In this document: piece by piece, positions 37,701-46,400 of the stretch
How positions within the stretch are numbered: position 1 is the first letter of the stretch
Layout of the letters: every line of letters starts with the position of its first letter
Assembly (NCBI GenBank): GCA_958431155.1
Contig: OY288106.1
Span: forward strand, 567,937 to 631,936
Length of the DNA stretch: 64,000 nucleotides
Reading direction: 5' to 3'
Origin: an uncultured candidatus Porisulfidus sp.
Lineage (GTDB): Bacteria > Pseudomonadota > Gammaproteobacteria > Poriferisulfidales > Poriferisulfidaceae
Made by a program: the position numbers and the translations under genes
The notes under the pieces: generated by a model
What the model was told of the DNA's origin: nothing
Database searches by the model: none
Seen by the model: the letters and a program-made list of their open reading frames with translations, nothing else

Positions 37701-38155
37701 GGCAGGTGTTTGCCGAAGCCGGCCACCCGATGCAGGTCCGCAACTTGAGGTTGGAGCCGTTTACCAGCGTGTCCTCGATCCATCTCAAGACAGAGGGTTT
37801 CAACGAAACTGGCGGCACCGCAGCGCTGACGGCATCCTCGAAGACCCATCGCCGCACGTTCACCACGTTGGGCGTGCGCGGCGCACTGGAGCTGACAGAC
37901 AGGCTGCAGGCCCGCGGTCTGGTGGGCTGGCGACATGCCTTTGACGACATCGACCCATCATCCACCTCCAGGCTGGCGGGCGGGCCCGCTTTCACGATTG
38001 AGGGCGCGCCAACGGCACGCGATGCTGCAGTCGCCGAGTTCGGCTTTGAGGATCGCCTTTCGGATCAGGCCGTGCTGAACCTGGCTTACCACGGCCGGTA
38101 CGGCGATGGCGTCGACGACTATGGCGTCAATGCCGGACTGACGGTGACGTTCTAG
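34751..38155 (+). CDS. Autotransporter (type V secretion) with repeat-rich passenger
   Basis: A 1134-residue surface protein. A long signal peptide has a basic extended N-region of about 30 residues, then AWCGAGILFFSAGFTAQAQ-D. The passenger has about 16 imperfect repeats of 26-35 residues (residues about 128-587) with consensus SEGIxAxSxGxxVTVxVTGDITTEG, predicted to form a right-handed beta-solenoid. A linker (about 590-860) holds FHSGSLVDLGAGNTF and similar pertactin-like turns. The C-terminal 275 residues form the beta-barrel, from WWMTGYGTWGDTDAT to a terminal Phe (VNAGLTVTF). GGAG lies seven bases before the ATG. Probable adhesin or biofilm factor; specific ligand unknown. Confidence 0.9.
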   Translation: MRKTRCARSAECSRGDGSAHGASKTILRRHAWCGAGILFFSAGFTAQAQDFIPTPQCTTSGQTVTCEGDLSYLELSENNYTTLRVENLTQDLAPPAGTGGITFHSSNDDINLDINTGENSIRTSGSASEGIDASSGGNVTVDVTGHITTTGNDSQGIEAYTDGAGEVMVTVTGDITTEGNESGGIDARSEDENDPSGGGAVTVTVVGDITTKGLEDSEGIYARSAGDAKVTVNVTGDITTEGGCNDMGGCSEGILAESDGAVEVTVAGHIKTTGENSQGIEVDSNGVGDVTVDVTGDVATEGEDSEGIFAQSENGALKVTVKSADITNGAITTEGESSEGIFAQSEGNAPVTIDVTGNIRTKGTDSEGIDVESRGTGVVGVTVTGDVTTAGEDSKGVDAQSRGGAVTVTVTGDITTEGIEDSEGIYARSRDDAAVTIDVTGNIRTKGTDSEGIDVESSNTGPVTVTMTGDIITESDETDNTRNHGIHALSRGGAVVVAVRGNIWNKGTNSTGIDVEGRDAGAVTVTMTGDITTEGESNEGIAARSDDGPVTVTVAGNINAKGPGSDGIDVRSDGDIDITLKGGTEGSTIASTEARGVEFRGGATNTLTIHDAVTISGASFDVRGSGGNETINNYGTLTALGNIDLGDGVNAFNNREGATFHSGSLVDLGAGNTFTNWGKLSPGGAHAVQHTTLIGNFVNQPEGILIVTIDPETESSDKLSVAGTATLQGSMLRVTGITYADDRTYTILEATDGVADRFADVIDTLFIDNRLSYDADSVMLSPISKGDKFDDFAETANQRAAARSLDHLSITDDLPQAVLALTTKQDAQAAYEALAGEVHASLNGALLDTGQRPVAAITRHLTAGAGWWMTGYGTWGDTDATSNTAQMDTELGGVLLGFDHSLDEHWRLGILGGYSHTRVTQRARASAGSADTWLVGLYGGAETRALNLRFGTIYNGHYSLEANRAVRFTGFSERLSASYSAWSWQVFAEAGHPMQVRNLRLEPFTSVSSIHLKTEGFNETGGTAALTASSKTHRRTFTTLGVRGALELTDRLQARGLVGWRHAFDDIDPSSTSRLAGGPAFTIEGAPTARDAAVAEFGFEDRLSDQAVLNLAYHGRYGDGVDDYGVNAGLTVTF
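35132..36510 (+). repeat. Imperfect tandem repeats encoding the passenger solenoid
   Basis: About 16 units of 78-105 bases. Each encodes S(E/Q)GI(D/E/Y/F)(A/V)xS, a short variable turn, and a VTVxVTG(D/N/H)I(T/R)T(E/K)G strand-turn block. Several units are nearly identical at DNA level (for example the paired blocks beginning about 35762 and 36012), so unit number could change by recombination. Confidence 0.8.
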
Positions 38156-38625
38156 CGAGCCGACCGGCGGAGGGTGACGGCGTGCTCTCAAGGTCGATTC
38201 GGCTCACCGCGAGCAAGAGGATCTTTCAAACCATTTGAAAAGAAGGGGTTTTGGACGCATGTCGCTCCGGGTAACTACCCCGGAGAGACGCGTTGTGTTT
38301 GGAAGAATGGTGGCGAGGCGGAACACAGATTCAGCTTCCTAAATTCCAATCTATTCTGTTCATCAAAAGCTGGGACATGTTCATGCGAGTTTATCCGTAC
38401 GCAGGCCCTTAGGTATCATGTTGTATGGAAATTAGCACAATCTGATTCTTGGTCGAACCGATCCGGCCAAGGTCGTAGCAGAACGTGTGGTGTCGAGTAT
38501 TGCGTCGACCCTCAACGGTGTTCCGGCACATGAGCCGGACCTTGGCATTGTATTGGCGTAACGATGAATAGATCAACGCTGAGGACCAGCGGAGCAACCC
38601 GTCAAGGGCCGGCATACGACAGTCG
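38156..38625. other. Gap between convergent surface-protein genes
   Basis: No gene is recognised. Two small hairpins are visible: TTTCAAA-CCA-TTTGAAA at 38224-38240, and a seven-base stem CTCCGGG/CCCGGAG at 38265-38285. Neither has a T-run. The second is a candidate 3' end for the autotransporter transcript. Confidence 0.4.
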
Positions 38626-41600
38626 TCAGAACCGGAGCTGACCCCGTAGCATGACGCCGTGCTCGGCCGAGCCATTGGCCGCCTCGTGGCGCTCGCCTTC
38701 AAGGCTGAGCTGGAGCGTCGACCCGATTTCGAAGCGGGTTCCGATCCGGTAGAGTTGCGACCCTTCACCCGCCAGCGAGAATACGCCGTAGGGCGTCAGC
38801 AGTCCTTTTCCGCCGAGCACGCCTAAGCCATAGCCGAGCTCACCGTCCAGCCGCATTTGCGGGATGTCGTCGTTGGCCGCCCGGTCGATCATGCCGTCAT
38901 TCCACAACTGCTGGACACCGCTTTGCGTCTCGCCCCAGGTCGGAGCCAGACTCACGGATAGGCCGCGGCTCTCGGTGCCGGGATCGAGGCGAACCAGTCC
39001 ACCGATACCCCATTCTTCGTAGTCGTCCCGGTGAGCCACCAGAAGTCGCCCGCGGCCCTCTACCGTCAGACCCAAAGCTGGGTCCACATAGCGAAGACTG
39101 CCACCGACCTCGACGCCAACGCCGGTCACCGCGTCACCATTGTCGTGTCGAAGTCCGAGTTGCGCCGATGGGATCAGGCGCCCACCCGAGCCAAGCTCGT
39201 GCTCGTGGCTGCCCTCAAAGGACAAACGAAGACGGCGGACGTCCGAGATGAGCGGATTGATCCGGCCGTTCCCCTCGACCTTGACCCGCGCCAGCGAACC
39301 CTCGCCCTTGAGTCTGAGGGTCGTCGTGCCCCCGACGATCAGGTCGTCGTTCGAAAGCAGTTTGAAGCTTGCTCCCGCCGCTACCGTCCTCATTTCGGTG
39401 TCGCTCGACTGTGTCTCCACGCCATCTTCGTCGATCTCGATATCGCCTTCCCCGTAGCCCACCGTCGCCCACAGACTCAGTCCTTCGGGTCGAGACCAGC
39501 TCACGTAAGGATACACGCTGGCCATGCGACTCTCATAGCGGCCATCCACGACCAAGAGGTCAGTCCTGTCCGTAAAATTGAACGAACCCCGGGACCGGGA
39601 CACCGACAGTCCGGCGAGAAGATCGGGCCGTATCCACATATCCGCACCCAGATGAAAATTGAGCAGGTCGCCATCCCAGTCCACCGCGCTGTCCTCGCCA
39701 CCCGACAGCTCGCGGTAGTCGCCGCTGCCCCACACCACAAGACCGCCCATACCGCCTACTCCGCCATCCTCGGCTGCATTGAGCGGCAGTACAAACGATG
39801 AACTGCCCAGCAATTCAGCAAAATCCAGCGTGCCGTCCTCCAGTGCTTGCCCACTGGACTGCAAAACGTGAAAAAGCTGTGAGTCGCCCGCTAAGTTGAA
39901 TGCTCCCGCCGGGATCCCCGAGACCGCTGCATCCATACGACCCGTGATCGCAGACAGCGTGCTCGCCGCTATCGCCTGGGCCACGTGTGGCAATATCTCC
40001 TCGTTGACCCGGTTTATCCGCGCAAGGGCAGCCGTCACCCTGATACTTACATCGTCCGGCATAGACGTGTGTACCCCGTCGCTCACCGTCAATCTGAACG
40101 TCAGCGTCGTGTTCACTGGCAGCTGCGGCGCCACGAACGTCGGTCGAGACGGCGTGCTGGTGTCCAGCACTACTCCGGACCCCGGCTGTCCTGCAACTGG
40201 TGCCGTCTGAACCCAGGTATACTCCAGTTCGACGCCCTCAGGATCGCTGCTGCCGGTACCGTCCAGCATCACCGTATCCCCCTCGCTCACCAGCGCGTCG
40301 GCCGTAAACCCCTGGTCTGGACCCGCATCGGCCGTCGGAGCGTCGTCGTCCGCCGTCACCCTGATACTCACATCGTCCGGTATAGACGTGTTCACCCCGT
40401 CGCTCGCCGTCAACCTGAACGCCAGCGTTGTGTTCGCCGGCAGCTGCGGCGCCACGAACGTCGGTCGAGACGGCGTGCTGGTGTCTAGCACTACTCCGGA
40501 CCCCGGCTGCCCTGCAACCGGTGCCGTCTGAACCCAGGTATACTCCAGTTCGACGCCCTCAGGATCGCTGCTGCCGGTACCGTCCAGCATCACCGTATCC
40601 CCCTCGCTCACCAGCGCGTCGGCCGTAAACCCCTGGTCTGGACCCGCATCAGCCGTCGGAGCGTCGCCGGCCGCCGTCACCCTGATGCTCACAGTGTCTG
40701 TATCGTCCGCCGTCAAGCTGTCCGCGTCACTCACCGTCAAACTGAACGTCAGCGTCGTGTTCGCCGGCAGCTGCGGCACCACGAACGTCGGTTGAGACGG
40801 CGTGCTGGTGTCCAGCACCACCCCGGACCCCGGTTGCCCTGCAACCGGTGCCGTCTGAACCCAGAGATAGGTCAGCATGTCGTTATCCGCATCGCTGCTG
40901 CCGGTACCGTCCAGCATCACCGTGTCCCCACTGCTCACCAGCGTGTCGGCCGAAAACCCCTGGTCCGGACCCGCATTGGCTATCGGAGCGTCGCTCACTG
41001 CCGTCACGTCAAAAGTGAAGGAGTACGTCGAGTCGCTGTAGTCCCAGCCATCATAGACCCTGAAGTTGAACGTCGTGAAGTCGTCGCCACTATCGTTGTC
41101 CGGGGGGGCGTACTTTAGATTGCCATTGGTAAGCTCGGTCGCCTCCACCACTTGGGGAGCACTGCTGATGGCCGCTCCGTCGAGCAACAGCACCCCCTCG
41201 TTGCCCCCAGGCAGCGAGGTGATTTCCACGCGAGCCAACGGGTCGCCGTCGCCGTCGTTGAAGCCGAAGCTCGACACCGTAAAGGTGTGCTCCGTGTCCT
41301 CGTCAATGGACACCTCCTGGGGCGAAGCCGTGGGAGGAGTGTTTGCCGCCCCCACCCTGATTTTAATCGCTCTGCTAACAGAGGTCTCTCGCCAAGAGGT
41401 GTTGCCGGTTTTACTGCGAAAGTAGTATTTTTCGTTGATGATCCACCCTGGAGCCGCGCCGATATCTTGATTGTTGGAAGACGTATATCCCACTCTATAT
41501 GCATTGTTGCTGCGGGTATAGGCCATGTACACGAAATAGTAAGTGTTTGCAGCCAGCTCGGGGCAGGAAGAATCGGCTCCGAATCTCCGGAGTCCGATCT

Positions 41601-41994
41601 CCAAGTCTTCTGGGTTACTCAAGGTGCATAGCTCAGTGCCTGGCTCGCCCGTTAGGCTCTCTATCGAATACAATCCTACCCTCACTCCACCGCCGCTGTC
41701 CGGCTCTCCGGTTAGGTAAAGTTGGATACTTCCCAGTGTGTAGCCTGGGTCCCCTGTATTCCCGCCCGTCATAAACCCTTGAGCAAGGTCGGTCAGATTC
41801 AGTGAGAGGTCACTATCGTCGGCTTGATTAATGTTGCTCACGAGCTCGGCCTCGTCCGCTTGCACCGGCGCCGTGAAAACGAGGAGCAATGCGGCGGCGA
41901 GAAATGTGCCTGTTCGAACTAGTTGGGGAGGGGGGGATGAGAGAGGTGCGTTGAAATTTCCGGTGTTGTTGATCTTGGGCTGTGCATCCTTCAC
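38626..41994 (-). CDS. Outer-membrane beta-barrel protein with PKD/cadherin-like repeats
   Basis: A 1122-residue secreted protein. GTG start 41994 has AGAGG upstream; the signal peptide is TGTFLAAALLLVFTAPVQA-DE. An N-terminal domain of about 190 residues is followed by a cadherin-like unit (EVSIDEDTEHTFTV). Three PKD/REJ-like repeats of about 107 residues follow (DAGPDQGFTADALVSEGDTV, MLDGTGSSD, TFVAPQLPANTTL). The C-terminal half is rich in alternating hydrophobic strands, with WGSGDYRELSGG and a terminal Phe (GVMLRGQLRF), typical of autotransporter-like barrels. Probably a surface adhesin. It converges with the other autotransporter. Confidence 0.82.
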   Translation of the reverse strand: MKDAQPKINNTGNFNAPLSSPPPQLVRTGTFLAAALLLVFTAPVQADEAELVSNINQADDSDLSLNLTDLAQGFMTGGNTGDPGYTLGSIQLYLTGEPDSGGGVRVGLYSIESLTGEPGTELCTLSNPEDLEIGLRRFGADSSCPELAANTYYFVYMAYTRSNNAYRVGYTSSNNQDIGAAPGWIINEKYYFRSKTGNTSWRETSVSRAIKIRVGAANTPPTASPQEVSIDEDTEHTFTVSSFGFNDGDGDPLARVEITSLPGGNEGVLLLDGAAISSAPQVVEATELTNGNLKYAPPDNDSGDDFTTFNFRVYDGWDYSDSTYSFTFDVTAVSDAPIANAGPDQGFSADTLVSSGDTVMLDGTGSSDADNDMLTYLWVQTAPVAGQPGSGVVLDTSTPSQPTFVVPQLPANTTLTFSLTVSDADSLTADDTDTVSIRVTAAGDAPTADAGPDQGFTADALVSEGDTVMLDGTGSSDPEGVELEYTWVQTAPVAGQPGSGVVLDTSTPSRPTFVAPQLPANTTLAFRLTASDGVNTSIPDDVSIRVTADDDAPTADAGPDQGFTADALVSEGDTVMLDGTGSSDPEGVELEYTWVQTAPVAGQPGSGVVLDTSTPSRPTFVAPQLPVNTTLTFRLTVSDGVHTSMPDDVSIRVTAALARINRVNEEILPHVAQAIAASTLSAITGRMDAAVSGIPAGAFNLAGDSQLFHVLQSSGQALEDGTLDFAELLGSSSFVLPLNAAEDGGVGGMGGLVVWGSGDYRELSGGEDSAVDWDGDLLNFHLGADMWIRPDLLAGLSVSRSRGSFNFTDRTDLLVVDGRYESRMASVYPYVSWSRPEGLSLWATVGYGEGDIEIDEDGVETQSSDTEMRTVAAGASFKLLSNDDLIVGGTTTLRLKGEGSLARVKVEGNGRINPLISDVRRLRLSFEGSHEHELGSGGRLIPSAQLGLRHDNGDAVTGVGVEVGGSLRYVDPALGLTVEGRGRLLVAHRDDYEEWGIGGLVRLDPGTESRGLSVSLAPTWGETQSGVQQLWNDGMIDRAANDDIPQMRLDGELGYGLGVLGGKGLLTPYGVFSLAGEGSQLYRIGTRFEIGSTLQLSLEGERHEAANGSAEHGVMLRGQLRF
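40031..40672 (-). repeat. Two near-identical 321-base tandem repeats inside the PKD region
   Basis: The block starting GCCGTCACCCTGATACT at 40031 recurs at 40352, exactly 321 bases (107 codons) later, with only about 15 differences by eye; the halves nearest 40351 and 40672 are almost identical. A third, more diverged copy starts at 40673. The high identity points to recent duplication or gene conversion and allows in-frame expansion or loss of whole repeats. Confidence 0.85.
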
Positions 41995-42043
41995 GCCCGT
42001 TTACCTCTGGCAGTTGAACTGCCCTGCTATCGTTGTTTTTTGT

Positions 42044-42052
42044 AGTATACCA
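42044..42052 (-). promoter_or_regulatory. Extended -10 promoter of the PKD-repeat outer-membrane protein
   Basis: On the minus strand TGGTATACT forms an extended -10 (TGN-TATACT) about 50 bases upstream of the GTG start. No good -35 is present at the right distance. Confidence 0.45.
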
Positions 42053-42300
42053 TATGGATTTCTGGCAAAAATACAGCCCCACATTTGCCTGCATCTCCGC
42101 AATAGAATCGCCAAGGAAATGCCTTTTTAATTTATTCAAAGTGCCTGTTTGCGGCCAAAAACAGTTATTCATTTACACATTAAATGGCCCGTTATAAAAC
42201 GGGGTTATTTAATTTAGTCAGGACCCAAATAATTACTCAGCTGCTTTACTCAGGCTTAATACCAAAATGTAGGGAGGCCTAACATTTTATTTCAGTGGCA

Positions 42301-42483
42301 TTAATGTTGATGCTCAATACGATCCTCGTAGTAATTTTCTCCCTGTGAGAATTGAATAAACTCACATGGCTCGCTTCCGACCGTCCAGGCATCATGCCCT
42401 GATGGCAACATCATAATATCTCTTTTGCTAAAGGTTTCTTCGGAACCATCGTCCATGACAATAGAACTAATGCAAGTTATGGC
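42301..42483 (-). pseudogene. Cupin-domain protein remnant
   Basis: The minus-strand frame ends at 42301 and reads MDDGSEETFSKRDIMMLPSG, then HDAWTVGSEPCEFIQFSQGE. This closely follows the second half of small single-cupin proteins (MDDGxExxxGPGDVxxxPPGHDAWVVGDEPCVxIxF). The frame is closed by TGA at 42484-42486 just where the N-terminal half (PHTxYVxSGRM) should be, and that half is not recovered intact in any frame. It is therefore a degraded gene. Its presence shows the 1-kb region up to ssrA is decaying DNA. Confidence 0.65.
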
Positions 42484-42968
42484 TCACGCCGGTGGACATG
42501 ATGCCCTAAACAAGTTTGAAAAGAATGACCTTGCAACATGACGCAGAGACATGGCGGTGCTTTCGGGTGTACATATTCTGGATTGTCCATCTCCGGGCTC
42601 TTTTAGTATTGATCAGACATGATTCTGATATGCTCAATAACAGTCTCTAAACTCGGAGTGTCATTGATGAGTTCTGGAGATATCATATGCAAAAGATCAA
42701 ATACTTAACACCTAATGCAATCTATGGCAGCGGAGTGAAGTGACTCTAGACGGAAGGTATAGGGCCGATTTATATGAAACTAGTCGGGCAAGTCAGGTGT
42801 CGGCGCGAAGATGTGTTGGAATACGAGGCCAGTTGCTTGAGAAAGAGTATTTTTGAGGAGATAAGTATCCTCAGAAATCAGCATTTACCCTCATGCCTTG
42901 AAAGTAAAGTCGTAGGTCAATAAAAAACCTTAATGGCTGGTGAGGGCTCGTTAGGGCTATTTACAATA
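42484..42968. other. Decayed, AT-richer DNA between the cupin remnant and ssrA
   Basis: No convincing gene. A 49-codon plus-strand frame (42774-42923, MKLVGQVRCRREDVLEYEAS...) has no good ribosome site and no recognised family. A T6 run on the minus strand at 42924-42929 follows a weak stem (CCT...AGG) and may be the ssrA terminator. No second copy of the ssrA 3' end was found here. Confidence 0.4.
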
Positions 42969-43326
42969 TGGTGGAGGTGGCGGGAATCGAACCCGCGTCC
43001 GGCAATTCCTCCTCTTCGGCCCTACATGCTTAGCACCGTCTTTTGTCTTATGGTCAACACCCGACGGACAAGGCCCGATGACCACCAGCCTGCATGTTTA
43101 ATTTAACCTTTCAGCTCCAGACAGACCGAACGGCGATCTTGTGTAGTCGACATCCATATCGGGGTCCACAAGCATCTCCCGAAAGGATGACTAGCCGAGA
43201 TTAGGCGGCTAGTGCGTAGTTGTCGTCGTTGGCAACTATTTTTTGTGCAACCCTTTTTTACGAGGTCGTTGCCGCCTCGGCATGCGCCTTGGATTCAGTA
43301 ACCGCCGTCGAAACCAGGTCACCCCC
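42969..43326 (-). ncRNA. ssrA: tmRNA
   Basis: Rescues stalled ribosomes. The 3' end is a tRNA-like acceptor and T-arm (minus strand GGTTCGATTCCCGCC then ACCTCCACCA, with encoded CCA at 42969-42971). The tag reading frame at 43201-43233 encodes ANDDNYALAA followed by TAA, a classical proteobacterial tag. The 5' end begins GGGGGTGACCTGGTTTCGAC at 43326, matching the tRNA-like 5' half. It is one-piece and not permuted. About 358 bases. Confidence 0.97.
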
Positions 43327-43341
43327 AAGTCATCTTCGGCC

Positions 43342-43347
43342 ATTATA
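43342..43347 (-). promoter_or_regulatory. ssrA -10 box
   Basis: A perfect TATAAT on the minus strand lies 15 bases upstream of the mature 5' end, so the primary transcript would carry a short leader removed by RNase P. The -35 is poor. The divergent purL start is 64 bases away. Confidence 0.6.
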
Positions 43348-43410
43348 CGGGATAATAAGGGGCGGAGTTGATCTGCCTCAGTACGAACCGATCCGCCGAC
43401 CATCGCATTC

Positions 43411-46400
43411 ATGCCCGTTCGCTCCTATCCCGGCGGCCAAGCGCTGACCGATTACTCTCGCCACCGGCTCAATGCCCGACTGCGGACGAACGGCGATGGA
43501 CAGGTTGCCAGCGCACGCTTCCTGCATTTTGCTGACTGCGAGCGCGCCCTGGAGTCAGCGGAAGAGAAAACCCTTGTAGAACTGCTGGATTATGCGCCTG
43601 TCGCGAGTGAACTGGACTCCGACCTGTCCATACTCGTCGTTCCACGACTCGGCACCATCTCTCCGTGGTCCAGCAAGGCGACCGAAATTATCCGGAATTG
43701 CGGACTGACTGCCGTTTTGCGAGTGGAGCGGGGGATTGAATACCGTCTGCAGGGAGTGGATCATGCCTCTCCGCAGCAAGTTGCCTTGCTGCACGACCGG
43801 ATGACCGAGTCCATCCTGACTCATCCGGAGCAGTGCGACGAAATTCTTGCACACCTGGAACCGACTCCACTTGAGTGGATTTCTTTGGGTTCCGAGCCAG
43901 CACAAGCATTGCGCATAGCCAATCAGACGTACGGCCTGGCGCTCTCCGAAGCGGACATCGAATATCTGATCCGGGCCTATGGCCGGCTCGGGAGGAATCC
44001 AACGGATGCCGAGTTGATGATGTTCGCCCAAGTGAACTCAGAACACTGCCGACACAAGATTTTCAACGCACGTTGGATGATTGACGGAAAATCAATGCAA
44101 CACAGCCTGTTCGAAATGATCCAGCACACACATGCGGTTTCTCCCGACGGAACCTTGTCCGCCTACCGCGACAATGCTGCGGTACTCGATGCAGGTCGCG
44201 GTGGACGACTGGCCGTGGACCCAAAGACCTGCTCGTGGAACGCCGTGGACGATGACTACGGGATCGTCATCAAGGTGGAAACCCACAATCATCCGACCGG
44301 TATTTCGCCGTTTCCAGGGGCTGCGACTGGTAGTGGCGGAGAAATCCGCGATGAGACCGCCTGCGGCCGTGGAGGGCGTCCAAAAGCAGGTCTGTGCGGG
44401 TTCACCGTATCGAATCTCAACTTAGACACATGGCCACGCCCCTGGGAAGATTCCTCCCGAGAGCCTCCACCTCGCATGGCGAGCCCACTGGACATCATGA
44501 TCGAGGGTCCGATTGGAGCGGCTTCCTTCAACAACGAATTTGGGCGCCCATGCCTCACAGGTTATTTCCGTACCCTGGAGAACGAGGTGCTTACGCCTGC
44601 GGGACGCAAGACTTTCGGCTACCACAAGCCGATCATGATCGCGGGAGGTGTCGGCAGCATCCGCGTCGACCATGTACAGAAACAGCCGATTCCCGAAGGG
44701 GCTCTGATTGTGGTCCTAGGTGGACCAGCCATGTTGATCGGCTTGGGTGGCGGAGCCGCATCGTCACAGCATACGGGGGCTGGTGACGAAGGGCTGGACT
44801 ACGCTTCGGTACAACGTAGCAATCCCGAAATGCAGCGCCGCGCGCAGGAGGTCATCGAACAATGTACGGCGCGAGGGACGGATAATCTGATCCTGTCTGT
44901 GCACGATGTGGGCGCCGGAGGGCTCTCCAATGCCATTCCGGAACTAATCGACGGGGAACCGGGCGGAGCCGAACTGAATCTGCGGGAGATCCCTTGTGCC
45001 GACAGCAGAATGTCCCCGCGGGAAATCTGGTGCAACGAATCTCAGGAGCGTTACGTGCTGGCGATCCGGGAAGAGACGCTTGAGGATTTTGCCAAGATGT
45101 GCCGAAGGGAGCGGTGTCCGTTCGCGGTGATCGGGAAAGCGGCGGCAGATGGACAACTGCATCTGGTCGATCCACGCTTTGGTGAAGCGGTCGCAGACGT
45201 GCCCTTAGCGTTCCTGTTCGGGGAGTCCTCCAGGATGAACATGGCCGTCCCCTCGGTGAACTGGCCAGACGTGCCGCTTGATTTACGGGACATCGACCTC
45301 TCAGAAGCGGTGCAACGGGTGTTGACGTTGCCCTGTGTGGGCTCAAAGTTATTTCTGATCACCATCGGGGACCGCTCGGTAGGCGGGCTCACGGCTCGGG
45401 ACCAGATGGTAGGACCGTGGCAAGTCCCGGTTGCGGATGCAGCGGTGACCGCTTGCGATTTCGAAGGAGTGGGAGGCGAAGCCATGACGATGGGGGAGCG
45501 ACCCGCCCTGGCCATCCATCGACCGGCTGCCTCCGCGCGCATGGCGGTAGCGGAGGCCCTCACCAATCTAGCCAGCGTGAGGGTGCGCGACCGCACTCGA
45601 ATTCGCCTGTCCGCCAACTGGATGGCCGCAGGTTCCGAAGCGGAATCCTTGTACGGGTTGTACGAGGCAGTCGAGGCGATTAGCATGGAATTGTGCCCGC
45701 AACTCGGCATTGCAATTCCCGTGGGCAAGGACTCGCTGTCCATGCAGGCGACTTGGGAAGACCAGCAGGTAACCTCGCCAGTATCGCTGATCGTTTCGGC
45801 ATTTGCACCGGTCGAAGATGTGAGACGCCATGCCACGCCTCAGCTGCGGGACGATCCCGATTCATGCCTGTTGTTGGTGAGTCTTAATTCAAATCGGCGT
45901 TTGGGCGGATCAGCACTGGCACAGGCTTACAGGCAAACAGGATCAGACACTCCGGACGTGGATGATCCTTCTCATCTAGCAGCCTTTTTCGACCAGATTC
46001 AGGAATTATTGGATGAAGACGCGGTTCTGGCCTATCACGATCGTTCCGACGGAGGATTGTTAGCCTGCCTCTGCGAATGTGCCTTTGCCGGGCATGTAGG
46101 CCTGAACATTGATCTTCCGATTGCGACAAACGACCTATTGAGCTACCTGTTCAACGAGGAGGTCGGAGCAATGCTGCAGGTTCGAAGCAAGCAGGCGGAG
46201 GAGATCGCGGACCGATTCAGGACGGCCGGTCTGATCTGCGAATCGATCGGCACTCTGATCCCTGATCCCGTGCTCCGACTTTGCTGCAGGGGAGAGGAGA
46301 AAGACGTATGGCCGCTGCCTGGGTTGCAGCAATTGTGGAGCCGCACCAGCTACGAGATCGCTCGGCGCCGGGATCACGAGGAATGCGCCCGCAGCGAATA

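Noticed and set aside
42774-42923. A 49-codon plus-strand frame before ssrA
   Set aside because: No ribosome site, no family resemblance, and it lies in decayed DNA.
42200-42968. A duplicated ssrA 3' end acting as an att site
   Set aside because: I looked for repeats of GGTTCGATTCCCGCC-type sequence in the island and found none; an integrase is also absent.
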